A stretch of 64,000 nt of DNA from Microbacterium sp. 18062. Its GTDB lineage: Bacteria; Actinomycetota; Actinomycetes; Actinomycetales; Microbacteriaceae. Position numbers and translations under genes: made by a program. The notes under the pieces were generated by a model. It was given only the letters and a program-made list of their open reading frames with translations, made no database searches and was not told the origin of the DNA. The stretch covers positions 1-64,000 of the forward strand of contig NZ_CACSKB010000017.1 of assembly GCF_902706225.1 (NCBI RefSeq), given 5' to 3'. Shown in pieces: positions 43,819 to 51,197 of the stretch (within the stretch, counting starts at the first letter, position 1; every line of letters begins with the position of its first letter).

Positions 43819-44994
43819 ATGGAGAAATTCGACGTCGCCGTCGTCGGCATGGGTGCCCTCGGCAGCGCGGCCGCCTACTACCTCGCCCGCCGGGGCGTGA
43901 AGGTCGTCGCGTTCGAGCAGTTCGAGCTGGGACACGTCCGTGGCGCGTCGCACGACACCTCGCGCATCATCCGCACGTCGTACGGCGCTCCCGAGTACGT
44001 CCGGCTCGCCCAGTCGGCGTACCGGGACTGGGCCGAGTTCGAAGAGGCCTCGGGCGAGCAGCTGACCGTCGTCACCGGAGGTCTCGTCTTCATCCCCACC
44101 GACGGCCCCTTCGCCGCCGCCGACTTCTCCGCCAGCCTCGACGAGGTCGGGGTGCCCTACGAGCTGCTGTCTCCCGCCGAGGTGCACGAGCGCTGGCCGC
44201 AGTTCGCGCTGCCGGAGAACGTCGAGACGATCTACACGCCCGACTCGGGGATCGTGCACGCGGCGCGCTCGGTCGCCGTGCTGCAGATCCAGGCCCGGGC
44301 CCACGGCGCAGTCATCCGCGACCGCACCCCCGTCGTCGGGCTGACGCCCGGGGACTCCGGGGTCACCGTGCACACGGAGCGGGGCGACGTGCACGCCGGC
44401 AAGGTGATCCTCGCGACGGATGCCTGGACGAACACGCTGCTCGCCCCCCTCGGCGCCGAGATCCCGCTGATCACCATGCAGGAGCAGGTCACCTACTTCA
44501 AGCCCGAGGACGCGGACGCCTTCGACCGCGACCGCTTCCCGGTGTGGATCTGGGAGGACGAGCACTGCTTCTACGGTTTCCCCACCTACGGCGAGCCGAG
44601 CATCAAGGCCGCTCGGGACCGCTCCGACAACCTCATGACGCCCGAGGAGCGCACCTTCGTCCCCTCGTCCGAGCTGCTCGACCAGCTCACGGCGTTCATG
44701 CGGAGCACGATCCCCTCCAGCGGCGAGGTGCTGCGCACCGTCACGTGCCAGTACGCGATCACCCCCGACCGCAACTTCGTGATCGGCCCGCTGCCGGAGC
44801 ATCCCGACATCATCCTCGGCCTCGGCGCCGGCCACGCCTTCAAGTTCGCCCCCGCGATCGGCCGGGTCCTCGCCGAGCTCGCCGTCGACGGCGAGTCCAC
44901 CGACGACATCTCGACCTTCTCCGTCGCCGCGGCGGCGAATCCCGCCGGTGGGATCGACCGCCGCCCGGTGATCGTCGACGCGCCGATCGGGTGA
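43819..44994 (+). CDS. Sarcosine oxidase / N-methyltryptophan oxidase-like flavoenzyme
   Basis: A 391-residue FAD amine oxidase of the MSOX/SolA family. The N-terminal dinucleotide fold is VAVVGMGALGSAAAYYLARRG; the flavin-contact segment is GHVRGASHDTSRIIRTSYG; the Cys in TCQYAITPDRNFVIGPLP corresponds to the residue that covalently binds FAD in monomeric sarcosine oxidase. It would demethylate an N-methyl amino acid, giving formaldehyde and H2O2. ATG 43819 is preferred; GTG 43807 is in frame. It is divergent from the double IclR gene, and remnants of a peptide-type ABC transporter follow its stop. Confidence 0.92.
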   Translation: MEKFDVAVVGMGALGSAAAYYLARRGVKVVAFEQFELGHVRGASHDTSRIIRTSYGAPEYVRLAQSAYRDWAEFEEASGEQLTVVTGGLVFIPTDGPFAAADFSASLDEVGVPYELLSPAEVHERWPQFALPENVETIYTPDSGIVHAARSVAVLQIQARAHGAVIRDRTPVVGLTPGDSGVTVHTERGDVHAGKVILATDAWTNTLLAPLGAEIPLITMQEQVTYFKPEDADAFDRDRFPVWIWEDEHCFYGFPTYGEPSIKAARDRSDNLMTPEERTFVPSSELLDQLTAFMRSTIPSSGEVLRTVTCQYAITPDRNFVIGPLPEHPDIILGLGAGHAFKFAPAIGRVLAELAVDGESTDDISTFSVAAAANPAGGIDRRPVIVDAPIG

Positions 44995-45058
44995 GTGGCG
45001 CGCTCGTGACCCTGCACGACCTCGCACTCGAACGACGCCCCGCCGGCCCCGTGCGGCC

Positions 45059-45181
45059 ATGCTCCGCTACCTCGGCTCCCGCATCCTCCCGTCGCTGCTC
45101 GTGCTGTCCGTGCTCGTGTTATCGATGGTGCGTCTCGTGCCCGGAGACCCGCTGGCGCCGTCGCGCACCGCGTCGCGGTGA
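45059..45181 (+). pseudogene. Fragment: N-terminus of a DppB-like permease
   Basis: Only the first 36 codons or so of a peptide-type permease remain: MLRYLGSRILPSLLVLSVLV and then SMVRLVPGDPLAPSR, the family's first span and 'VPGDP' motif. The frame then runs into the ATPase fragment out of register and stops at 45181. The start, with its own ATG, is intact, which shows this was once a complete operon behind the amine oxidase. Confidence 0.8.
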
Positions 45182-45294
45182 TGCACGATGGACGCATCGT
45201 CGAGGAGGGCGCGGGCGAGCAGGTCATGACCGACCCGCGACATCCGTACACGCGGAGCCTGCTGGCGTCGATGCCGGAGCTGTACCGGACGTGA
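45166..45294 (+). pseudogene. Fragment: C-terminus of a DppD/F-like ATPase
   Basis: The last 43 codons of a peptide-transporter ATPase: RVAVMHDGRIVEEG, then TDPRHPYTRSLLASMPE and a stop at 45294. This 'HPYTRxLLxS' end is diagnostic for the family. It is fused directly to the permease fragment, so a single deletion of roughly three to four kilobases must have removed the middle of a dppBCDF-like operon. Confidence 0.8.
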
Positions 45295-45369
45295 GCGCGG
45301 CTCGTGCCCGCCGCCCGGCGACGGCCCGGACGCGTGGACGATCGATGGCACGAACGAAGGGACGAGCGG

Positions 45370-46248
45370 ATGCCGTACACCGACACCGACGACGTGAGGA
45401 TCTACTACGAGGTCTTCGGACGCCCGGGCGATCCCCTGGTCGTGCTGATCTCGGGCGGCGGCGCGCAGCTGCTGTCGTGGCGGCCCGAGCTCATCGGACT
45501 GCTCGTCGCGGAGGGCCTGCGGGTCGTCCGGTTCGACAACCGCGACACGGGTCTCTCGCACCGCTTCGGCGGGACCGAGGACCTCGACGGCGGGTACGGC
45601 CTGGGAGACATGGGCGACGATGTCGTGCGCATCCTCGACGACCTCGGGATCGAGGCGGCGCACGTGGTGGGCCATTCGATGGGCGGCATGATGGCGCAGA
45701 TGGTGGCGATCGAGCACCCGGAACGCGTGCGCGGTCTGGGCCTGATCTCGACCATCCCGGGGCAGGACCCGCGGTACGTGCTGCACGAGCGCGCCGATCT
45801 CGGCGCCGTGTCGCAGCGTCACCCGCGCGAGCTGCTCGTCGCCGGAGCGGGTGAGTACGCTCGCTCGGCCAGCAGCGCCCGCTACCCGATCGACGTCGAA
45901 TGGATGCGGCGGGCCGCCGGCGAGGCGTACGACCGCGGGTACGCCCCCGAGGGCTTCGCCCGGCAGTGGTCGGCGCTCTTCCGCGCCCCGGAGCGCTTGG
46001 AGCTCCTGCGCGCGGTGACGGTGCCGGCGCTGGTGCTCCACGGGCGCGACGACGACGCGCTGCATTGGAGCGCGTCGGTCGACATCGCCGCCGCGCTCCA
46101 GTGCGCCGAGCTCCAGGTCCACCCCGGCATGGGCCACCTGATCCCGGACGGGCTCTGGCCGGTGCTCGTCGACGGCATCGCCCGCACGGTGCGCCACGGC
46201 GAGGAGCTCGCCCCCTCGTCGCGACCGGGCGACGGCGCCGGTCGCTGA
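45370..46248 (+). CDS. Alpha/beta hydrolase
   Basis: A 292-residue hydrolase. The oxyanion strand is VVLISGGGAQLLSW, the nucleophile elbow VVGHSMGGMMAQMVA (Ser), the acid in LVLHGRDDDALHW (Asp) and the His in VHPGMGHLIPDG, a complete triad. It acts as an esterase or similar on a small substrate. The ATG at 45370 follows GAAGGGA; an open upstream extension is junk from the scar region. The stop codon lies within a copy of the dispersed repeat. Confidence 0.92.
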   Translation: MPYTDTDDVRIYYEVFGRPGDPLVVLISGGGAQLLSWRPELIGLLVAEGLRVVRFDNRDTGLSHRFGGTEDLDGGYGLGDMGDDVVRILDDLGIEAAHVVGHSMGGMMAQMVAIEHPERVRGLGLISTIPGQDPRYVLHERADLGAVSQRHPRELLVAGAGEYARSASSARYPIDVEWMRRAAGEAYDRGYAPEGFARQWSALFRAPERLELLRAVTVPALVLHGRDDDALHWSASVDIAAALQCAELQVHPGMGHLIPDGLWPVLVDGIARTVRHGEELAPSSRPGDGAGR

Positions 46249-46270
46249 GCGAGCGCAGCGAGACGAAGCG
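46241..46270 (-). repeat. Dispersed repeat, variant copy E
   Basis: gtcgctgagcgagcgcagcg plus agacgaagcg, the inverted form of the family at 42151-42180. It overlaps the stop codon of the alpha/beta hydrolase and fills the gap before the convergent cupin gene. Confidence 0.55.
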
Positions 46271-46284
46271 TGAGGACTTTCGAT

Positions 46285-46674
46285 TCAGGCCGTGGGCGCT
46301 GGGTCCTTGGGCGGGCCGAAGAGGAGCACCAGCTCGGCGGGCTCGGCGGACTCGTTGACGACGCCGTGGGGGTGCCCGTGCGGGGCATAGGCGGCGTCGC
46401 CCGCGCGGAGCACGACCCGCTCGTCGGCGAGGATCATGACGACCTCGCCGCGCGTGACGACGTACATCTCATCGGAGCTGTACGTCGAGCAGCTGTCGGG
46501 ATCGTCCTCGAGATGGAAGTGGACGCCCTCCTCGGCGCCGGGCTCCAGGTGGTAGAGCATGACGTTCGCCGGAAGCTGCGAGGCCTCCCGGAAGTACCAC
46601 TCGATCTGCACGGACCCCTCGCCGCCGTAGAGCTCCCAGTCGCGGGGGTCGTCGCCGCGTCGTTGGATCAGCAT
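46285..46674 (-). CDS. Cupin-domain protein
   Basis: A 129-residue single cupin. The two metal-binding motifs are GVHFHLEDDPDSCSTYSSDEMYVVTRGEV (H-x-H...E, spread over about 30 residues) and GDAAYAPHGHPHGVVN (H). Such small cupins bind a metal and act on or sense small molecules; the function is open. The ATG at 46674 is chosen because a perfect AGGAGG lies about nine bases upstream; an in-frame GTG at 46737 would add 21 unlikely residues. Confidence 0.85.
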   Translation of the reverse strand: MLIQRRGDDPRDWELYGGEGSVQIEWYFREASQLPANVMLYHLEPGAEEGVHFHLEDDPDSCSTYSSDEMYVVTRGEVVMILADERVVLRAGDAAYAPHGHPHGVVNESAEPAELVLLFGPPKDPAPTA

Positions 46675-47023
46675 CCCGTCGTCCTCCTCCGTGCCCGGGA
46701 TCCCGGCGGTCCCGGGCCTCTCGATCTCCGTGCGCACAGGCTAGGGTCCGCCGATCTCGTCGATGTTTCCGACGTCCAGAACCGTCAAGGGCGACGGGGC
46801 GGGTTTGCGCGACGCGCGCAGCCGGGCGACGACGGATCACGCGCTCCGCAGAATGGGCGCACTCCCGCGTCGAGACTCCGACGGGGTCTCTGGAGCGTCG
46901 GACCGTCTCCGCGCGGCGTCGCAATCGGCTGGCTCTTCCGCTCAGTGCTCGATGCCTCTCTCTCGCCCCTCTCGGAGATCCCGCGTCCCTCTCTCGGAGA
47001 TCGCACATCGTGGTGTCGTGCAC
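46675..47023. other. Intergenic region with short direct repeats
   Basis: No gene is supported. It has two close copies of ccctctc(t)cggagatc at about 46970-47004 and a generally GC-rich, low-information sequence. It separates the cupin promoter side from the end of the large glycosidase gene. Confidence 0.4.
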
Positions 47024-47065
47024 GCCGAGAAGCCCCCGAGCCGGACGACCCGGGGGCTTCTCGGC
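47024..47065 (-). terminator. Hairpin terminator of the LacI-led glycosidase operon
   Basis: gccgagaagcccccg and ccgggggcttctcggc pair as a near-perfect 15-bp stem with a short loop, 9 bp past the stop of the leftward glycosidase gene. A U-tract is lacking, as is usual for high-GC actinobacteria. Confidence 0.8.
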
Positions 47066-47073
47066 GGTGCGGA

Positions 47074-50000
47074 CTACGCCGTGGTCCGCCGGCGCCGCAG
47101 CACGAGCAGGACGATGCCGGCCCCGATCAGCAGCGCACCGACCGGGATCCACGACAGCGCTTCGTCGCCGCCGGTCGCCGCGAGATCCGTGACGCGCAGC
47201 GCGTACCAGCCGATCACGTTCCCGTCCGCATCCGTCACGACCAGGCGGTGCGCTCCCGTGGCGAGCGTCGCCGGCACCGTGAACGTCACCGTCCCGGTCG
47301 CCGTCACGACGGCCGGGCCGAGCGCCGTGGGCGCGGAGTAGATCCACCCGTAGACGGTCTGCCCCGCGTGCTGCGTGCCGACCGTCACGGTGATCCGCTC
47401 CCCGCGGGCGACCGACCCCGGTCCCGAGATGCGGTCGCGGGTCTCGGCGGTGAGCCCCGACTCCGCCGGCGCGGACGGCGCGTCCGGTCCGGTGCCCGGC
47501 AGAGTCGGATCGGGCGTCGGCGTGCCCGGCACACCGGGCTCGCCGGGCCCACCGGGCTCGGTGGCGACCACCACGAGCGGCGAGACGGTGATCCGATCGA
47601 TGATCGGCGCCTCGTCCGCCCGGAGCGGGATGCCAGGCCAGTTCTCCTCGGCGTACGTGCCGCCGTCGAAGTTCGGCTGCTCCTGCGCCGAGAACCGGAC
47701 GGTGTTCTCGCCCTCCTTCAGGTCGAGCACCACCGTGCGCTCCCAGAAGTTGTTGCGATGGAACGTCGGGACGAACAGCACTTGCGTCGCCTCCTCCCCG
47801 TTCACCGAGATGTCCGCGTGACGCGCCATCGGGTTGGGGTTGTAGTGCGTCGCCGGAACCTGTTCCGGGTTCGAGAAGCGCACCACGACGGCGTGCTGCC
47901 CGGCCTCGGCCGCGTCGACCGTGAAGGTGAGCGTGTTGCCGTTGCCCGGCTCCCCGCCGATGCCCTCCACGGCCAGCCCGCCGTCGGCGAGGGCGAGCTC
48001 GGCGACCGCGGCGGCGCCGGCCCGTTGCGCGTCCTCGGCCTGGTAGGTCACCGCATCGAGCGCGCCGGTCGACGCCCCGATGCGGATCGCATCGACGACG
48101 GCGGCGCCGCGCACCAGGATCTTGTTGACGCCGCCCTGCAGGTGCACCGCGGCGTCCGTCGCGCGAGCCAGGTCGAGCACGTCGACGTCGTTGACCGAGA
48201 CGGTGCCGCCTCCCGAGCCGACCACGCCCAGCGACGCCTCGGCGTCGGTCTTCCCGTACACCCAGAACGTGGCCGACCCGTCGGCGTCCAGCACGACCGA
48301 TCCGGACCCCTCGTACGAGACGTCGCCGTCGTGATCGGAGAGCTCGGCCTCGTAGACGGCGACCGCATCGGCGGATGCGGAGCGCTCCAGCGTGATCCGA
48401 TCGACGATCGCGTCCCCCACGGTCGCCCGCGTCCCGTCCAGGCTCCGTGCGGCGAGCGCGATGGTGTGCGTCCCGGCGGTCAGCTCGACCGACGTGCCGG
48501 CATGGTCCCAGACCACCCACTTGTACGCGAGCGGGAGGAGGATCTCCTGCTCGGCGGCACCGTCGACCGTGACGAACACGTTGGTCGGACCGTTCTCGGC
48601 CACGGCGGCGAAGGTGTTCAGGCTGTTCGCGAACACGGACAGGTCGTACGCGCCGTCCTCCGGCACGTCGACCGTGAACGAGAGCACGCCGTCGGAGCCG
48701 GTCCGGAGCCCGCCGACGTCGTACCCGCCGGACGTGTAGAACTTGGCCACGTCCGCCGGCGAGCCCTCCGGCCCGTTCCGGCTGTAGCCGCCGCCGGCGT
48801 AGGTCGCGTCCTCGGCCTCGTACGACGCCGACCAAGGCGCCTGCGCCTCCGGGGCGACCGCACCCGCACCGGGTGTGACCACGATCTCGTACGCCGACGA
48901 CTCGACCAGCTCCGGCAGCGTACCCGACCCGAACGCGATGCTCGCCGTGCCGTCCGACACGGGCACCACGGCATCCGAGATCACGGTGGGCTGCGCCGAG
49001 TCGCCCAGCTGGCCGGTCCACGCGATCTCCCGCACCTGCACGCGCACGCTCTGTCCGAAGACGTCGGCGGGGACGTTCACGAGGTCCACGGGAGCAGTGC
49101 CCGACGCGCCGCCGACGATCGTGCGGGCGATCGCCGCGTCCTCGTCGAGCGCGGCCACGCCCTGCAGCGTGTAGTTCTCGCCCGGCGACGACGGGGTGAG
49201 CTCCACAGTGTGCCCGGACAGCTGCGCGTACGCGTTGTACAGCCACCACTGGCCGTTGCCGCGATTGGTCTGCACGGCCGAGTCCGACAGGTTGCCGTTG
49301 ATGTTCCAGAACGCGATCATCGCGTCGACCTTGACCTCCTCGATGGCGGAGATCCACTGGATCATCTGCCCCGGCACAGAGGTGTGGTAGTTGAACGCGT
49401 ACTCGTTGATGTTGATCGGCAGCTCGGTGCCCGCGTACGCGGTGCCGGCGAAGGCGTCGGCCTCCCATCCGCGGAACGTCGCCACGGACTCGCGGATCGC
49501 CTGCGGATGGGAGAGCTCGTGCCAGGTGATGATGTCGGGCACGGTGCCCGCCTCGACGGCGTGCTCGAGGAAGCCCTCGACCTGCGGGAACAGAATGCTG
49601 GTGCCCGGGCCCGCGATGCGGATGTCGGGGAAGGCCTCCCTGATGCGCTGGTACGTCGCGTCCCATGCCGCGAAGTAGTCGCTCGGGTCGGTCAGCCACG
49701 ACGTGCCGTCGAGGCTCCACTCCCCAGTGCCGAACATGTTGCCCTCGGGCTCGTTGAACGGCTCGATCACGAGGTGCTCGAGCTGCTCCCGGGGGATCTC
49801 GCCGATCATGTCCAGCTGGGCGTCCAGGACCCGGCGGTAGTCGGCCAGCTTCTCCTCGGGGGTGTCGCCCGGCCACTGGTACGGGAAGCCCCGGTACCAG
49901 TCGGTGATGCGCAGGTAGACGTCCCCGCCGGTCTCGGCGAGCGTGGGCAGGATCTCGAGCGCGTCGGATCCCGGATGCTGCGAGCCGTCCTGCGCCTTGG

Positions 50001-51123
50001 TGGCGACGGTGCGCACGTTCATGCCCTCGATGAGGTTCGCCGTCGGCATCCCCTCGCCGTAGAGGCCGTAGAGGAGACCGGACGCGCCGCCGTACACCTC
50101 TCCGGTGTCGGTGCCGAGGTCGATGCGCACCTCTCCGCGGTGCACGGTGACCTCCGCGGTGACGGGGTGGCCCGCGGCGTCGCCCATGACGGTGAACACG
50201 CCGGAGGCCGCGTACTGCGACGGATCGATGCCCGCCCACGCGATCGGCACGTCGCGGGCGACGTCGTCGGTGTACGTCGCCCGGACGGTGGCGGGCAGCG
50301 CCGGCGCCTCGCCGACGCTGGTGCGCACCTCGAACGCGCTCCGGGTGAGCTCCACGATCTCGGGGAGGTCGCCGCCCACGAGCGCGGCGACCTCCCCGGC
50401 GCTCAGCGCCGAGCGGTAGACCCGGAAGTCGTCGATCGCCCCGTCGAAGGGCGGGTCGGCGTAGAACGACTTGCCGATCGCACCGGCGCTCGTCGCGCTT
50501 GGCAGGAGCAGCTCCCCCGCGACCACGTCGGTCGACGCGGACGCCACGGCCGCACCGTCGATGTAGGCGGTGAGCAGGTCCGCGTCCGTGTCGAGCGTGA
50601 GCGTGAGCGTCGCCCAGCGGCCGGCCGCCAGGGGCCCTCTTCCGGTGATGATGGCCTCGGAACCCGGGCCGTTGCGGGTGATCGCCGCCCGCAGGTCGCC
50701 GTCTCCGTTCGAGGGGCTCGCGAAGATGTAGCGCGAGTTGTCGCTGCCGAGACCGAAGATCCACTGCCACGGGCCGCTCGAGCCGTCCCAGCGCACCCGG
50801 GTCGACACAGTCAGATCGGTCGCACCGTCGAGCACGGCCCTCGGGATGGTGACGTGCCCGCCGTCCAGGTCGAGCGCGGAGTCGTCCTCCGCCCCGGTGA
50901 CGATGCCGGTCGCGCCGCTGATGGCGCCGTCCCAGCCGTTGCCGGAGCTGTCGGGGACCGTCGCCCCCGTGATGTCGTCCATCGAATAGTGCAGGTCGGG
51001 GTCGGGTGGTGCCGCCATCGCGGGGGCGGTGCCCCCCGCGATGAGTCCGGCGCTCACCACCGCCGTCGCGACGATCGCGGCCGTGCCGCGGCGCCATCGG
51101 GAGTGCGTCGTCGCATCGCGCAT
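47074..51123 (-). CDS. Secreted multidomain glycoside hydrolase, sortase-anchored
   Basis: A 1349-residue extracellular protein. Residues 1-37 are a signal peptide (GTAPAMA/APP); about 40-240 a LamG/concanavalin-like domain; about 250-335 an Ig-like domain; about 340-640 a clan GH-A TIM barrel with acid/base E458 in EPFNEPEG and likely nucleophile E574 in PININEYAF; then three CBM-like modules beginning near YEAEDATYAGGG (about 770), VYEAELSDHDG (about 940) and YQAEDAQRAG (about 1045). The C-terminus has LAATGG (1314-1319), a membrane span and RRRR, a class E-type sortase signal. I could not fix the GH family (GH39-like guess). The start ATG follows AGAGAGG. It is the last gene of the LacI operon. 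Confidence 0.87.
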   Translation of the reverse strand: MRDATTHSRWRRGTAAIVATAVVSAGLIAGGTAPAMAAPPDPDLHYSMDDITGATVPDSSGNGWDGAISGATGIVTGAEDDSALDLDGGHVTIPRAVLDGATDLTVSTRVRWDGSSGPWQWIFGLGSDNSRYIFASPSNGDGDLRAAITRNGPGSEAIITGRGPLAAGRWATLTLTLDTDADLLTAYIDGAAVASASTDVVAGELLLPSATSAGAIGKSFYADPPFDGAIDDFRVYRSALSAGEVAALVGGDLPEIVELTRSAFEVRTSVGEAPALPATVRATYTDDVARDVPIAWAGIDPSQYAASGVFTVMGDAAGHPVTAEVTVHRGEVRIDLGTDTGEVYGGASGLLYGLYGEGMPTANLIEGMNVRTVATKAQDGSQHPGSDALEILPTLAETGGDVYLRITDWYRGFPYQWPGDTPEEKLADYRRVLDAQLDMIGEIPREQLEHLVIEPFNEPEGNMFGTGEWSLDGTSWLTDPSDYFAAWDATYQRIREAFPDIRIAGPGTSILFPQVEGFLEHAVEAGTVPDIITWHELSHPQAIRESVATFRGWEADAFAGTAYAGTELPININEYAFNYHTSVPGQMIQWISAIEEVKVDAMIAFWNINGNLSDSAVQTNRGNGQWWLYNAYAQLSGHTVELTPSSPGENYTLQGVAALDEDAAIARTIVGGASGTAPVDLVNVPADVFGQSVRVQVREIAWTGQLGDSAQPTVISDAVVPVSDGTASIAFGSGTLPELVESSAYEIVVTPGAGAVAPEAQAPWSASYEAEDATYAGGGYSRNGPEGSPADVAKFYTSGGYDVGGLRTGSDGVLSFTVDVPEDGAYDLSVFANSLNTFAAVAENGPTNVFVTVDGAAEQEILLPLAYKWVVWDHAGTSVELTAGTHTIALAARSLDGTRATVGDAIVDRITLERSASADAVAVYEAELSDHDGDVSYEGSGSVVLDADGSATFWVYGKTDAEASLGVVGSGGGTVSVNDVDVLDLARATDAAVHLQGGVNKILVRGAAVVDAIRIGASTGALDAVTYQAEDAQRAGAAAVAELALADGGLAVEGIGGEPGNGNTLTFTVDAAEAGQHAVVVRFSNPEQVPATHYNPNPMARHADISVNGEEATQVLFVPTFHRNNFWERTVVLDLKEGENTVRFSAQEQPNFDGGTYAEENWPGIPLRADEAPIIDRITVSPLVVVATEPGGPGEPGVPGTPTPDPTLPGTGPDAPSAPAESGLTAETRDRISGPGSVARGERITVTVGTQHAGQTVYGWIYSAPTALGPAVVTATGTVTFTVPATLATGAHRLVVTDADGNVIGWYALRVTDLAATGGDEALSWIPVGALLIGAGIVLLVLRRRRTTA

Positions 51124-51197
51124 GCTGTCGAGTACCTCTCTGTCTCGTGGATGCCGGCGGTGCCGGCGGATGGGATGTGCGCGGAGTCCGCGCGGGG

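Noticed and set aside
9227..44994. A single stachydrine/betaine pathway linking Rieske oxygenase, sarcosine-oxidase-like enzyme and putA
   Set aside because: Chemically attractive (proline betaine to proline to glutamate), but the three loci are far apart with separate regulators, and the oxygenase has a bridging Asp unlike CntA. Not supported beyond coincidence.
45059..45294. Short functional ABC transporter gene
   Set aside because: The two pieces are in different frames and represent opposite ends of different proteins; no functional product is possible.
46738..47023. Small leftward gene of about 73 residues
   Set aside because: The translation is Arg/Pro-rich without a ribosome site or similarity to anything I recognise, and it contains short direct repeats; treated as non-coding.
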